Assembly (NCBI RefSeq): GCF_000974425.1 | Contig: NZ_CP010429.1 | Span: 2,170,001-2,234,000, forward strand | Length of the DNA: 64,000 nucleotides | DNA from: Spirosoma radiotolerans | Lineage (GTDB): Bacteria > Bacteroidota > Bacteroidia > Cytophagales > Spirosomataceae | Reading direction: 5' to 3' | Shown: positions 1 to 9,599 of the stretch, one piece after another | How positions within the stretch are numbered: position 1 is the first letter of the stretch | Layout: each line of letters begins with the position of its first letter | Notes under the pieces: generated by a model | Database searches by the model: none | What the model saw: only the letters and a program-made list of their open reading frames with translations | Told to the model about the DNA's origin: nothing | Translations under genes and position numbers: made by a program

Positions 1-653
1 ATGCGGATGGTCTGAAAGCGATTCGCTTCGCGGATTCGAAACAGGTGCAGGTTGGCCAGATCGCCATTGCCATCGGCAATCCGTATGGGTTTCAGTATTC
101 GCTGACGGCTGGTGTGGTGAGTGCCCTTGGCCGGACGCTACGCTCCGAATCAGGGCGGCTCATCGATGATGTTATTCAGACGGATGCCGCGCTTAATCCG
201 GGAAATTCCGGCGGACCTTTGGTCGATGCCAATGGCGATGTTATTGGCGTCAATACCGCCGTTATATTGCCTGCTCAGGGTCTTTGCTTCGCCGTTTCGT
301 CGAATCTGGCTGCGTTTGTAGCGGGCAAACTCATTATGCATGGACGGGTTCGCCGGGGGTATCTGGGCATTGCCGGACAGCTTATCAACCTGACCGAGCG
401 CATCAAACTCTACAATCAGCTAACCACAAAAACGGGCGTCATTGTGGCCAGTGTTGAGGTGGATGGTGTGGCCGGAAACAGCCAGTTGCGGCAGGGTGAT
501 ATTATTGTTGGCTTTGATGGACAACCCATTGCCACGATGGACGATCTGCACCGGCTTCTTACAGACCAGACAATCGGTAAACGCATTCCGGTATCGGTCT
601 TGCGCGAAAACCGCCAAATTAGCCTCTATGTGATTCCCGGCGAGTTGAATTAG
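1..653 (+). CDS. HtrA/DegP-like serine protease, C-terminal part (cut by window edge)
   Basis: The frame is already open at the left edge (codons begin at base 3), so only the last 216 residues are visible. They hold the second half of a trypsin-like domain with the motif GNSGGPL, which carries the nucleophilic serine. A PDZ domain follows, starting near RRGYLGIAG and running to the stop. HtrA-family proteases act in the periplasm on misfolded envelope proteins, and the PDZ domain binds exposed C-termini. The catalytic His and Asp would lie upstream of the window. A GTG at base 45 could be mistaken for a start, but the protease fold clearly extends before it. Only one PDZ is present after the protease domain, so it resembles DegS-like or short HtrA forms more than two-PDZ DegP. 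Confidence 0.9.
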   Translation, partial: ADGLKAIRFADSKQVQVGQIAIAIGNPYGFQYSLTAGVVSALGRTLRSESGRLIDDVIQTDAALNPGNSGGPLVDANGDVIGVNTAVILPAQGLCFAVSSNLAAFVAGKLIMHGRVRRGYLGIAGQLINLTERIKLYNQLTTKTGVIVASVEVDGVAGNSQLRQGDIIVGFDGQPIATMDDLHRLLTDQTIGKRIPVSVLRENRQISLYVIPGELN

Positions 654-660
654 TGAGAAA

Positions 661-712
661 CGGGTATTTCTTTCAGTAGATCAGATTAACTGGAAGAGAT
701 ACTCGTTTTTTT
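661..712 (+). terminator. Rho-independent terminator after the HtrA-like gene
   Basis: Bases 661-676 pair with 690-705 over 16 positions, three of them G-U, around a 13-base loop. Seven T residues follow at 706-712. It starts eight bases after the stop codon and separates the protease gene from tkt. Confidence 0.85.
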
Positions 713-879
713 ACTTGTTGTCAATCAGTATCCTTCCGATCAGTTTGTTGCCCGGCCATTGATAATCACTGTTATTAGGCCAACAAACTAAATTTTTTCA
801 ATCTTCTTCCGACTTTGATGGTTAGTCTATAGACGCTGCTACTTACACGAGCGTAAGTCGGCTGACAAAAGTTATTTTT

Positions 880-891
880 CAACGTTTGCTT
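880..891 (+). promoter_or_regulatory. Candidate promoter core / shared motif CAACGTTTGCTT before tkt
   Basis: The 12-mer contains AACGTTTG, one base away from the Bacteroidota -7 consensus TAnnTTTG, and a CTGACA lies 18 bases upstream at 862-867. Nearly the same 12-mer occurs before parE (32661-32672) and, on the minus strand, before rpe (56865-56876). The start codon of tkt is 12 bases downstream, so the leader would be very short. The promoter role is inferred. Confidence 0.35.
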
Positions 892-902
892 CTTCTTTCA
901 TT

Positions 903-2948
903 ATGGCTAACAAATCGGTTGATCTCGACCAACTCAGTATTGATACCATCCGACTCCTGTCGATTGATGCGGTTCAGAAAGCGAATTCAGGCCACCCTGG
1001 TCTGCCTCTTGGCGCGGCTCCTATGGCGTATGTGCTCTGGTCGCGCTTTTTGCGGTTTAACCCTCAAGACCCTCATTGGCCTGATCGTGACCGGTTTGTC
1101 CTGTCGGCAGGGCACGGTTCGGCCTTGCTGTATAGTTTGCTGCACCTCTATGGGTATGACCTCTCGCTGGATGACCTGAAAAATTTTCGGCAGCTTCACT
1201 CGCGAACACCAGGGCATCCCGAATCGAATCTGACGCCCGGCGTCGAAGTAACGACTGGCCCGCTTGGTCAGGGGTTTGCCAATGGAGTAGGCATGGCCAT
1301 GGCCGAAGCCTTTCTGGCTGCGAACTACAACCGGGAAGGACACTCGGTTATGGATCATTACACTTATTCTATTGTTAGCGATGGCGATCTGATGGAAGGG
1401 ATCGCTTCCGAAGCGGCTTCGCTGGCTGGTCATCTCAAATTGGGTAAGTTGATTTATCTATACGACGATAACCTGATTTCGCTGGATGGGCCTACTAACT
1501 TGGCATTTACGGAAGATCGGATGGCTCGTTTTGAAGCTTATGACTGGCATGTGCAGCACGTAGCCGATGGAAATGACATAGAGGCCATTGACCAGGCGAT
1601 CCGGGCTGCGCAGGCTGAAACAGAGCGCCCTTCCATTATCGCGGTGCGGACCATCATCGGCTTTGGAAGTCCGCAGGAGGGAACCAGCAAAGTGCACGGT
1701 AGTCCACTAGGCGAGGAGAATGTTCGCAAAACGAAAGAATTTTACGGATGGGACCCCGACGAAACGTTTGTTGTGCCGGACGAAGTAAAATCTTATTTGA
1801 TGAAAGCCGGCAAGCGGGGCGCCGACCTACAGGCCGATTGGCAAAAGCGGTTTGAGGCTTACCAAAGCCAGTTTCCGAAAGAGGCCGAGACGTTTACCAT
1901 TTCCTTTGCGGGTCAATTTCCTCAGGGTTGGGAGGCCGATTTACCTTTGTTCGCTCCTGCCGATGGCCCGCTGGCAACACGCCAGGCATCCGGCAAAGCG
2001 CTCGAAGCACTGAAAAAACGAGTCCCTTATCTGTTTGGTGGCTCGGCTGATCTGGCTTCCTCGAACGATATGCCCACGAAAGGCGATGTTAGTTTTCAGC
2101 CTGGCCATTACGAAAATTCAAATATCTGGTTTGGTGTGCGGGAGCATGCCATGGGAGCGGCCCTCAACGGCATGGCGCAACATGGGGGCGTACACCCGTA
2201 TGGCGGCACATTCCTGAATTTCTCCGACTATATGCGCGGTGCCATCCGACTGACTGCCCTGGCCGAATCGTCGGTTACATTTGTGTTTACGCACGACAGC
2301 ATCGGTTTGGGAGAAGATGGACCTACTCACCAGCCCGTTGAGCAGTTCGTTTCGTTACGGACGATTCCTAATATCGTCGTGATCCGCCCGGCCGACGCCA
2401 ACGAAACCGTTGAAGCCTGGCGTGTGGCCATGCAGCAACCCAAAAGCCCGGTTGTGCTGATTCTTTCCCGGCAGAAGTTGCCCGTCATCGATCAGGACAA
2501 GTACGGTTCAGCGCGGGGGCTAGAAAAGGGCGCTTACATCGTGAGCGAAGCCGAAGGAACACCGCAACTGATTCTGATTGCTACCGGCTCGGAAGTATCC
2601 CTGGTTATGAACGCACAGGCCGAACTTAAAAAACAGGGCATTGAGGCACGCGTTGTGAGCATGCCATCCTGGGAGTTGTTTGAACAGCAGGATCAGGCGT
2701 ATCAGCACGAGGTATTGCCACCTTCGATTCGGAAGCGGCTGGCGGTAGAAATGGGTTCGCCAATTGGGTGGCACAAATACGTAACCGATGAAGGCACAAC
2801 GATCAGTATGAATCGGTTTGGCCTGTCGGGACCCGGCGAAGAAGTAATGGCCTACTTCGGCTTTACGACGGAGAACGTGGTGAACGTAGCCAAAGCCGTT
2901 CTGGAAGGACGACCCGAAGGCATGGAAAAAAAAGAGGTCTTATCTTAA
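903..2948 (+). CDS. tkt: Transketolase
   Basis: 681 residues, full length for a bacterial transketolase. This thiamine-diphosphate enzyme moves two-carbon ketol units in the non-oxidative pentose phosphate pathway. Visible landmarks are [10 protein letters not shown] with His31, GHGSALLYS with His71, the TPP/Mg motif SDGDLMEG at 159-166, [17 protein letters not shown] in the pyrimidine-binding domain, and [16 protein letters not shown] in the second half. The start ATG lies just after a polypyrimidine stretch with no clear Shine-Dalgarno. The gene is monocistronic by layout: terminators bound it on both sides (661-712 and 2962-2997). Ribulose-phosphate 3-epimerase of the same pathway is at 56164-56835 and shares a 12-base upstream motif. 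Confidence 0.97.
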   Translation: MANKSVDLDQLSIDTIRLLSIDAVQKANSGHPGLPLGAAPMAYVLWSRFLRFNPQDPHWPDRDRFVLSAGHGSALLYSLLHLYGYDLSLDDLKNFRQLHSRTPGHPESNLTPGVEVTTGPLGQGFANGVGMAMAEAFLAANYNREGHSVMDHYTYSIVSDGDLMEGIASEAASLAGHLKLGKLIYLYDDNLISLDGPTNLAFTEDRMARFEAYDWHVQHVADGNDIEAIDQAIRAAQAETERPSIIAVRTIIGFGSPQEGTSKVHGSPLGEENVRKTKEFYGWDPDETFVVPDEVKSYLMKAGKRGADLQADWQKRFEAYQSQFPKEAETFTISFAGQFPQGWEADLPLFAPADGPLATRQASGKALEALKKRVPYLFGGSADLASSNDMPTKGDVSFQPGHYENSNIWFGVREHAMGAALNGMAQHGGVHPYGGTFLNFSDYMRGAIRLTALAESSVTFVFTHDSIGLGEDGPTHQPVEQFVSLRTIPNIVVIRPADANETVEAWRVAMQQPKSPVVLILSRQKLPVIDQDKYGSARGLEKGAYIVSEAEGTPQLILIATGSEVSLVMNAQAELKKQGIEARVVSMPSWELFEQQDQAYQHEVLPPSIRKRLAVEMGSPIGWHKYVTDEGTTISMNRFGLSGPGEEVMAYFGFTTENVVNVAKAVLEGRPEGMEKKEVLS

Positions 2949-2961
2949 GTCCGCGTGACGT

Positions 2962-2997
2962 AAAAAAAGCGCTCCAGATCCCTGAAGCGCTTTTTTT
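2962..2997. terminator. Bidirectional terminator between tkt and the WecA-like gene
   Basis: AGCGCT (2968-2973) and AGCGCT (2986-2991) form a self-complementary stem extended by a run of A before and T after, around a 12-base loop. The A/T tracts let it work on both strands, fitting its place between two convergent genes. Confidence 0.9.
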
Positions 2998-3013
2998 ATG
3001 CGTATGATTTTTC

Positions 3014-4222
3014 TTATAGGTAGTCGATAATACGACGGCCAACAATGCCATTTTGTAACTCTCTGCGCAACACCGCTTTCCGACGGCGCGGATGGGTCGA
3101 CACGTACATAACCCGCATTTTGAGCGTAAAACTGATGAGCATGTACAACCCGAACAAACAGCCCAGAATGATTAAGGACAGCGTGTTTGAAATGTTACGG
3201 TGCAAAAGCAGGAACATAACCGTATTGAACAGGGAGATTCCGCACAGAACAGCCGTTGCCGCCACGTGCGACAGGCCGTTGTCCAGCAGAATATGGTGCA
3301 TGTGATTCCGATCGGCCGAAAACGGCGACCGCCCCGCCAAAATCCGGACCAGGAACACCCGTAAGGTATCAAAAATGGGCACAATCAGAATGACGATGGC
3401 AATGATGGGTGCATTGAAAAAGGCAGTTGGCTCGTACCGATAGGCTGCGTTTAGGTTAACGAACCGGACCGCAAAGAAAGCCAGCATGAATCCAATGATC
3501 AGTGAGCCGGTATTCCCCATGAAGATTTTGCTGGTTTTTGAAAAATTGAACCGTAGGAACCCCAGCAATCCACCGGCCAGCGTAAACGCCATGCAGGCCA
3601 TTGTAAAATGATTCGTCAGCAAAAACCACGCACCAAACGTGCCACTGGCAATGGTTGAAATACCACCCGCCAGGCCATCAATGCCATCAATGAGGTTGAT
3701 GGCATTGATCAGCGTAATGAAAATGAAGCAGGTTAAGAAAATACTAATAACGGGCTGGATATGGTGAAACCCCATAATACCGTACATGTAGTCGACCCGA
3801 AGATCACCGAACAGAATCAAAATCATGGCTGCCAGCACTTGAAACATAAGTTTCTTGGCCGGATCGATGCCGACCAGATCGTCTTTAATACCGATGAAGA
3901 ACAGTATTGTCATCCCGGCAATGGACAAATTCGTGGTGTAGATGTCAGTCTGGTCGATGCTGGGCCAGAGGAAATAGGCAATAAGAATGGCTGCAAAGAT
4001 GGCTATGCCTCCAAAGGTTGGCGTTGGTGTTGAGTGCGACCGGCGGGCGCCGGGGTTTTCCATCAGTGATTTTAACTCAGAAATCTTAATGATAACCGGA
4101 ATGGCCACAACGGCAACAAAGCAGGCTACCAGAAAAGAGAGCACGCATTGGTACAGGCCGAACGTAAAGTGCTCGTCACCAAATTTATTTTGCAGGAACG
4201 CAATCAACAAATCAATATTCAT
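3014..4222 (-). CDS. WecA/TagO-type undecaprenyl-phosphate sugar-1-phosphate transferase
   Basis: 402 residues, strongly hydrophobic, with about ten membrane spans. The family transfers a sugar-1-phosphate (often GlcNAc-1-P) from a UDP-sugar to undecaprenyl phosphate and so starts O-antigen, capsule or teichoic acid chains. Motifs typical of the MraY/WecA superfamily are the acidic pair in GIKDDLVGID, NLIDGIDGLAGG, MGNTGSLIIGF, and the basic cytoplasmic loop DRNHMHHILLD. The HxHH form of that loop points to WecA/TagO rather than MraY. It is the last gene of a minus-strand run, separated from the next gene upstream by a 161-base spacer in which I see no clear promoter. It is the only initiating transferase in the window and may serve the large glycan cluster. 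The donor sugar cannot be told from sequence. Confidence 0.9.
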   Translation of the reverse strand: MNIDLLIAFLQNKFGDEHFTFGLYQCVLSFLVACFVAVVAIPVIIKISELKSLMENPGARRSHSTPTPTFGGIAIFAAILIAYFLWPSIDQTDIYTTNLSIAGMTILFFIGIKDDLVGIDPAKKLMFQVLAAMILILFGDLRVDYMYGIMGFHHIQPVISIFLTCFIFITLINAINLIDGIDGLAGGISTIASGTFGAWFLLTNHFTMACMAFTLAGGLLGFLRFNFSKTSKIFMGNTGSLIIGFMLAFFAVRFVNLNAAYRYEPTAFFNAPIIAIVILIVPIFDTLRVFLVRILAGRSPFSADRNHMHHILLDNGLSHVAATAVLCGISLFNTVMFLLLHRNISNTLSLIILGCLFGLYMLISFTLKMRVMYVSTHPRRRKAVLRRELQNGIVGRRIIDYL

Positions 4223-4383
4223 AAGGCGGGACGTTTAGAAACTTGAATGCTCGCTAAATTTTACGGTAATTAGGCGAGGAACGCTACCCAACACAAAACG
4301 GGATACCCAATTTGGGGCCTAAGGAGCGTAAAGTTTTTTGGATTATTTAGTTAAACTGGTAAAATCTGATTGAACGGCGTTCT

Positions 4384-5181
4384 TTATTTATCTAACGTTT
4401 CGGGCGGCTTGCTCACATATTGTTTGAGCTTGCGTAAGGGCTTAAGCCAAAAGGTGAAAAAGTAAGGTTTCAAGTCATTCAGTTGCCAGGCTAATTGATC
4501 TTCGCGGTTGGCCCGAAGCCGATTCTGTAAACTGCTGTTGCTGATGCCGCCTGCCCGCATAACAATGGTCACTTCATTCATGTACGCAAGTTTGGCTTTA
4601 TTTTTGTGAATGAAGCGTAACATCAACTCGTAGTCCGCAGCGCTTTTCATATCGAGCCGAAAGAGGCCGTGTTTTTCATACAACCACCGCTTGGCAAAAA
4701 ACGATAAGTGCCCTGGCATCCAGCCCCATAAAAAGGCATTTTCGCTATACCAGCCTGATCGCCAGTACCGTTTCAGCTTTTTAGTATCGTTCCGGTCTAC
4801 GTAGAGCATATCGCCATAAACGGCATCGCTGTCCGTTTGCTCAAACGTGGCGACCATGTTCTCGATGACCCGGTTATGTCGGTAGAAATCGTCGGCATTT
4901 AACAGGCCGATGATGTCGCCGGTTGCTAGCCGGATTCCTTTGTTCATCGCATCATACAGGCCTTTGTCTGGTTCCGATATAAATCGGGCAACTTTCGTGC
5001 CGTATGACTTTACGATGTCCACCGTGCCATCGGTCGATTTCCCGTCTACTATAATATATTCGATGTTGGAGTAAGTTTGGTTTAGAATCGATTCGATACA
5101 ATCCCGAACAAATTCAGCCCCATTATACACAACCGTTATGATCGATACTTTCACGCCTTGATGTTTCGTTGCCGGACCCAA
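4384..5181 (-). CDS. Family 2 glycosyltransferase (WcaE-like)
   Basis: 265 residues from the ATG at 5181. A GT-A fold is indicated by VSIITVVYNG near the N-terminus, IIVDGKSTDGT, and the DxD-region motif NADDF, with YELMLRF further on. It resembles transferases that add a sugar during colanic acid-type polymer assembly. The start is uncertain. The ATG overlaps wcaF by 31 bases. A GTG at 5154 overlaps the wcaF stop in the four bases GTGA and begins right at the conserved VKVSIITVV, so it may be the true start (256 residues). Either way translation is probably coupled to the acetyltransferase. Acceptor and donor are unknown. Confidence 0.88.
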   Translation of the reverse strand: MGPATKHQGVKVSIITVVYNGAEFVRDCIESILNQTYSNIEYIIVDGKSTDGTVDIVKSYGTKVARFISEPDKGLYDAMNKGIRLATGDIIGLLNADDFYRHNRVIENMVATFEQTDSDAVYGDMLYVDRNDTKKLKRYWRSGWYSENAFLWGWMPGHLSFFAKRWLYEKHGLFRLDMKSAADYELMLRFIHKNKAKLAYMNEVTIVMRAGGISNSSLQNRLRANREDQLAWQLNDLKPYFFTFWLKPLRKLKQYVSKPPETLDK

Positions 5182-5765
5182 ACGGCCGGATTTCCCTGAT
5201 AAATACCATATGCTTCCAGCGAGCGGGTCGCGACCGAGTTAACGGCCAGCACCGCATGCGATTCGCAGCGAACACCGGCACAAACGACCGATTTGGCTCC
5301 AATCCAGACGCCATCAGCCAGGGTAATTGGCCGGGTTGTCAGATCAAATGTTGACCGGCTATAATCGTGGTTGCCGGTCAGTAACATAGCGCCCTGCGAC
5401 AGGCAAACGTTGTCGCCAATGTGTACTTCGCTCAGGTTATCAATCCAAACCTGCTCCCCAATCCAGACTTCATTTCCAACGTGAAGTAACCAGGGATATT
5501 TAATATTTACGCCGGGCTTCACCACGACCTTATTTCCGATTTTGGCCCCAAACAGGCGAAGAATCGCTAGTTTGAGCGAAATGGGTAGTGGCAGATAGGT
5601 ATTTATAAAAACTGAATTCGTTATAAACCAGAGGATTATCTTCCAGCGTGGGCCGGGATTATACCAACTGATGTTGAACCGGGACAGATCCGTTTTGCCA
5701 TTTTGTTGGTCTGATTTATGACTGGCCAACCCGCTCGGGTCGGTTTGGTCGAAGGTCTTTGCCAT
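5151..5765 (-). CDS. wcaF: WcaF-like sugar O-acetyltransferase (left-handed beta-helix)
   Basis: 204 residues. Hexapeptide-repeat acetyltransferase with a hydrophobic N-terminal part (KIILWFITNSVFI) followed by left-handed beta-helix turns such as IGNKVVVKPG, VWIGEQVWI, IGDNVCLSQGA and the catalytic-type loop with TGNHDY. WcaF enzymes acetylate a sugar of a colanic-acid-like exopolysaccharide using acetyl-CoA. The first 50 bases overlap the end of the upstream glycosyltransferase, and its own end overlaps the next gene, so the three form one translational unit. A shorter TTG start at 5729 is possible, but the ATG is preferred. Confidence 0.88.
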   Translation of the reverse strand: MAKTFDQTDPSGLASHKSDQQNGKTDLSRFNISWYNPGPRWKIILWFITNSVFINTYLPLPISLKLAILRLFGAKIGNKVVVKPGVNIKYPWLLHVGNEVWIGEQVWIDNLSEVHIGDNVCLSQGAMLLTGNHDYSRSTFDLTTRPITLADGVWIGAKSVVCAGVRCESHAVLAVNSVATRSLEAYGIYQGNPAVWVRQRNIKA

Positions 5766-6648
5766 ATTCCGTCAGGAAATAGTTGATGATTGCGTCTTTA
5801 TCGGTACCAACCCGAATGCTCACTTCCAACAGTTTGGCGTCGACCAGAAAACGGTACCAAAGCGCCTGAAGCGAACACCAGACGAAGCCTGGCCGCCCAT
5901 CCAGAAACCCCATCCGAATAAAATACCGGTAGATGAAGTACAGGATTGGGCGCGTAAATAAAGGAAGAGACGCATATTTTTCTTTCAGGAAACGCATGCG
6001 CTGATCCTGTGTCCCAAACAAATTAGCCTCAACGGTCTCTGCCTGATCGAATTGATACCGGTAGTTGAGCAGATTGATCATTTCCAGAATGGTGTAATGA
6101 TTATGCTTCTGGGTCCACCAGGTCAAATTGTTAAGGTTGTGGTCAACAATGTCATGCGCGAACTGAATCGACTCGCCTTTGGTGAGTTTAATGTGCTCAT
6201 CGTGCCACACCTGTTCACAGAAGCCGTCGCCCCGTCGCCACAGCCGAAGCAGCCAAATAGGATAAAACCCACCGTGGCGCATCCAGCGATTCAGGAAAAA
6301 TACACGTCTTTTCACGTAAACTCCCCCTACATTAGCTGGCAAACCAGTGAGTCGCTGATTGATCTCCCCGGCTAATTCGGGCATCACATACTCGTCGGCG
6401 TCCATTCGCATCAGCCAGGTTGTTTCAAAGGGCGTGTGTTCAATTCCGTAGTTGAATTGAGTCGCGTAGTTTACCCAGGCATTCTGAACGACCGTAGCGC
6501 CCAGTGAGCGGGCAATCTCAACCGTTCTGTCGGTTGAAAATGAATCAACTATAAATATTTTATTTGTAAACGGAAGCAGGCTCTGTAAACAGCGAGTAAT
6601 GTGTTTTTCCTCGTTATGAGTCAGGATGATGACGGATACGTCGGTCAT
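5716..6648 (-). CDS. Family 2 glycosyltransferase (WaaE/KdtX-like)
   Basis: 310 residues. The N-terminus VSVIILTHNEEKHITRCL and the motif MRMDADEYV (a DxD within a DADE context) match the WaaE/KdtX branch of family 2, which often adds glucose to a lipopolysaccharide core or acts early in polymer assembly. The C-terminal part holds YFIRMGFLDGRPG, a conserved amphipathic segment near the membrane in this branch. It is the first gene of the 6648-4384 operon and is divergent from the secreted esterase at 6784, with 135 bases between the two starts. The specific sugar is not predictable. Confidence 0.9.
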   Translation of the reverse strand: MTDVSVIILTHNEEKHITRCLQSLLPFTNKIFIVDSFSTDRTVEIARSLGATVVQNAWVNYATQFNYGIEHTPFETTWLMRMDADEYVMPELAGEINQRLTGLPANVGGVYVKRRVFFLNRWMRHGGFYPIWLLRLWRRGDGFCEQVWHDEHIKLTKGESIQFAHDIVDHNLNNLTWWTQKHNHYTILEMINLLNYRYQFDQAETVEANLFGTQDQRMRFLKEKYASLPLFTRPILYFIYRYFIRMGFLDGRPGFVWCSLQALWYRFLVDAKLLEVSIRVGTDKDAIINYFLTEYGKDLRPNRPERVGQS

Positions 6649-6783
6649 ACGCTAGGTTACCATCGAAGCGAAAAAGTGGCTTTTTCTGATACAGTTTTGG
6701 TGTAAAGGCTTTATTTTTACTCGTCTTTTCAGCGATCGAGAAATCATGCAATATTATAACTTTTTTTATACTCCACAAAGCTA

Positions 6784-8769
6784 ATGAATAGACTTTACAT
6801 AGGTGTTATATTGTTTTTGTACTATTTTCCAGCTTCAGGCCAGCTTATTTTTCAACAACTACCCCACGAACTTCAACTCTACCCACGTGATGCCAACAAC
6901 CAGGCTGTTGTCACAATCAGTGGGCGTATGAACGCCCCTGGATACACTAAAATCGGCGTACAGGTGTTCCGGGAGGATTCCCTGACAAACGTGATCAGCC
7001 AGACCCTCGTGGCTACCGACAGCGCTGCTGCCTTTACGTTGGCACCCGTTATCAAAGCCGAACCTGCGGAATATTCGTTTCGCGTGTTTATCTATAAAAA
7101 TCTCGATTCGACCCTTGTCGCCAACTCCAGGCGGGTGGTTTGTGGCGATGTGTACATTCTGGATGGGCAGTCGAATGCGCTGGCCCTGACAGATCTTGAC
7201 GTTTTGTACTCTTTCAACTTCAATGATAAGTACTTGCGCAACGTCACGTATCCGTATATGGGGTCACCGACCCAGATGAGCTGGTATCCAGCCAAGCAGC
7301 CTTTTGGCACCGTCGGGGGCTTCGGTCTTACTCTGCAACGGCTGATTCTTGAAAACTTTGGGATTCCAACCTGCGTGATGAATGGTGGGCAGGGCGGTAC
7401 GTCCATTGAGGCCTTAACCATTCGTGATCCGATCAACCATGCGAACCCAATTACGTTTTATGGTGATTTGCTGAACCGGGCAAAATGGGCGGGCGTTGCG
7501 ACACAGACAAAAGCCATTATCTGGAAACAGGGTGAGGAAGATGCCGGAAGCGCGCTACCTGGTTATCCGGCGAAGTTTGCCAAGCTTTACAGTCAGTTTC
7601 GGGAAGACTATGGCAATGCCCGTATCTATGTTGGGCAGATCAATATTCTGGCGAACCCTTCAGATAGTGCAGCTGCGCTGCGCGATTTTCAGCGACGCAC
7701 AAAATACCTCTTCATGAACGTAGAAACCGTGGCTACCGTTGGCACGCCGGGTTATGATGGGGTTCACTACAGCGGGTTAGCGCACCAGCGGCTGGCTTTC
7801 GAGCAATTTCGGCTGATCGCCCGTGACATTTACGGATCGAAGGACACCGCACAAATTAATTCGCCTGACATTAAGAAAACATTCTATAACAACCGGAAAG
7901 ATTCGATTACGCTGGTGTTTGATGATCAGATGCAAATGGTCTGGAAGAAAGACACCACCTTCTATAATTTTGCCACGGGGGCGCAGATTGCTTATCGCCA
8001 GCAGAAAGATTTCTTTTACCTGGATGGACAATCCGGGCTGGTAACGGATGGATTGGCCAAGAATAACCGGGTGATCCTTAGCCTGAAACAGCCGTCGACG
8101 GCTAAGAAACTTCGGTATCTACCTGCTTATTTTTCCGACGCGGCCTCACCATTTTATGACGGTCCCACCCTCCGGAATACGCGGGGTATGCGGGCGTTCT
8201 CATTCGATGCCGTGCCCATTGCCGATGCGATAGCCCCCGTAACGACTCTGGCGGCACGCCCTATTTCTGAAAAACAGATTCAGTTGAACTGGACGGCATC
8301 TGCTGGTTCACAAACCCAGTTTCTGGAACGGGCCGATGACACACCCACGACGTTCAAACTGATTGCCACCTTGAACGGAACGGCAAACACCTTTACCGAT
8401 ACCAACCTGCCCAATATGTTTGGCACCTATTATTACCGACTGCGGGCATTGAGTACGGTCTCTGAATCGACCTACAGCAACATGATCAGTGCACGACCGC
8501 TGGTGCTCGGCGTTGAACCAACGGAGCCCGCGGTGCAACTGTATCCGAACCCGATAGCGGCTGACCGTACGCTTTATGTGCAAACGGATCTGGTCACCAT
8601 TACGGACGTAACCGTGCGTAACGTACTTGGGCAGACGGTAAAGTACTGGCATGGATCTGCCCGAAAAACGCTGTCAATTGTCCTGAACGATCTGGAAGCG
8701 GGAGTATACCTGGCCGAGCTTCAAACCGTCGAGGGGCAGTTACTCCGCCGGAAAGTAGTGGTTCGTTGA
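6784..8769 (+). CDS. Secreted SGNH/sialate O-acetylesterase-like protein with FN3 and T9SS sorting domain
   Basis: 661 residues with an N-terminal signal peptide (hydrophobic stretch ending near PASGQ). The catalytic domain has the SASA-type block DGQSN (nucleophile Ser), GGQGGTSIE with the oxyanion glycine region, and YDGVHYSG with the Asp-x-x-His pair, so it should hydrolyse ester groups on carbohydrates. A fibronectin type III-like domain follows around residues 485-575. The last 80 residues, starting LYPNP and ending in KVVVR, form a type A T9SS C-terminal domain, which directs export across the outer membrane and anchoring or release. It sits opposite the wcaF operon, so it could act on acetyl groups of the cell's own surface polymer; this is inference. 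Confidence 0.85.
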   Translation: MNRLYIGVILFLYYFPASGQLIFQQLPHELQLYPRDANNQAVVTISGRMNAPGYTKIGVQVFREDSLTNVISQTLVATDSAAAFTLAPVIKAEPAEYSFRVFIYKNLDSTLVANSRRVVCGDVYILDGQSNALALTDLDVLYSFNFNDKYLRNVTYPYMGSPTQMSWYPAKQPFGTVGGFGLTLQRLILENFGIPTCVMNGGQGGTSIEALTIRDPINHANPITFYGDLLNRAKWAGVATQTKAIIWKQGEEDAGSALPGYPAKFAKLYSQFREDYGNARIYVGQINILANPSDSAAALRDFQRRTKYLFMNVETVATVGTPGYDGVHYSGLAHQRLAFEQFRLIARDIYGSKDTAQINSPDIKKTFYNNRKDSITLVFDDQMQMVWKKDTTFYNFATGAQIAYRQQKDFFYLDGQSGLVTDGLAKNNRVILSLKQPSTAKKLRYLPAYFSDAASPFYDGPTLRNTRGMRAFSFDAVPIADAIAPVTTLAARPISEKQIQLNWTASAGSQTQFLERADDTPTTFKLIATLNGTANTFTDTNLPNMFGTYYYRLRALSTVSESTYSNMISARPLVLGVEPTEPAVQLYPNPIAADRTLYVQTDLVTITDVTVRNVLGQTVKYWHGSARKTLSIVLNDLEAGVYLAELQTVEGQLLRRKVVVR

Positions 8770-8801
8770 TAAACGAATACTGGCTTTCTGGTCGGAATAT
8801 G

Positions 8802-8809
8802 TAGTTTTG
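8802..8809 (+). promoter_or_regulatory. Candidate -7 element TAGTTTTG before the formyltransferase gene
   Basis: Exact match to the Bacteroidota -7 consensus TAnnTTTG, followed by TG as at 59199 and 59804. The start codon is 25 bases downstream. No convincing -33 TTG is seen at the expected distance. Confidence 0.45.
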
Positions 8810-8834
8810 TGTCTCTAACACTAGCTGACCGTTT

Positions 8835-9599
8835 ATGCGCCTTGTGATTCTTACGCAGGATGACCCGTTCTACCTCGCCCGTAACATTGATTATCTGCTC
8901 AAAAAGTTACCGCCTTATGCCGAAGTTGTCGCCACGGTTGTGTTCGATGTATCGCCATTTGGCAAGCGGGAAAGCTTCAGTGAAAAAATAAAGAAGACGT
9001 ACGATATTTTTGGCTTACCCTTTTTTCTGCGGTATGGATTCAAATTCGTCACCTCCAAACTTGACAGTCGCAACAATGTCCGCAAAGTGCTGTCTGACCG
9101 GAATATTCCGCTGATTCACATTGAAGGAAATATCAATAAGGACGAAAACCTGGATAAGCTCAGAGAATACAAGCCCGATCTGTTTGTCTCGATTGCGGGG
9201 AATCAGATTTTCAAACGTAAACTGCTGGATGTGGCCACGCATGGCTGTATCAATTTACACACGGCCTTACTGCCTAAATACCGAGGCTTGATGCCTTCCT
9301 TCTGGGTGCTCAAAAATGGGGAAACGCACACGGGCGTTTCGGTATTTTTCGTCGATGAAGGGATTGATAATGGTCCGATTCTGGTGCAAAATAAACTTGC
9401 CATTGGGAACATGAGCCAGGCCGAACTGATCGATGTGACAAAGAAGATGGGCATGGATGCTATCCTTGAATCCATCGACAAAGTGCACACGGGGAACTAT
9501 GAGTTGATCGAGAACGACGCGTCTCAGATGACTTACTTCACGTTCCCCACCCGCGAGGATGTGAAGGCCTTTCTGGCAGCCGGAAAGCGGTTTTATTAA
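8835..9599 (+). CDS. Formyltransferase-fold enzyme (sugar N-formyltransferase or related)
   Basis: 254 residues. The core motif INLHTALLPKYRG and EGIDNGPIL supply the Asn140-His142-Asp178 triad of the formyl transferase family, which uses N10-formyltetrahydrofolate. It lacks the C-terminal tRNA-binding domain of methionyl-tRNA formyltransferase (about 310 residues), so it is not Fmt. Its setting among polysaccharide genes suggests an N-formyltransferase acting on an amino sugar, of the kind that formylates nucleotide-linked 4-amino sugars in O-antigens. The aminotransferase at 25344 could make such an amino sugar. It has its own candidate promoter and is followed 98 bases later by the deacetylase gene. 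Substrate unproven. Confidence 0.75.
   Translation: MRLVILTQDDPFYLARNIDYLLKKLPPYAEVVATVVFDVSPFGKRESFSEKIKKTYDIFGLPFFLRYGFKFVTSKLDSRNNVRKVLSDRNIPLIHIEGNINKDENLDKLREYKPDLFVSIAGNQIFKRKLLDVATHGCINLHTALLPKYRGLMPSFWVLKNGETHTGVSVFFVDEGIDNGPILVQNKLAIGNMSQAELIDVTKKMGMDAILESIDKVHTGNYELIENDASQMTYFTFPTREDVKAFLAAGKRFY

Noticed and set aside
987..1433. Long open frame opposite to transketolase
   Set aside because: It lies wholly inside tkt on the other strand and its protein has no patterned features; GC-rich codons leave such shadows.
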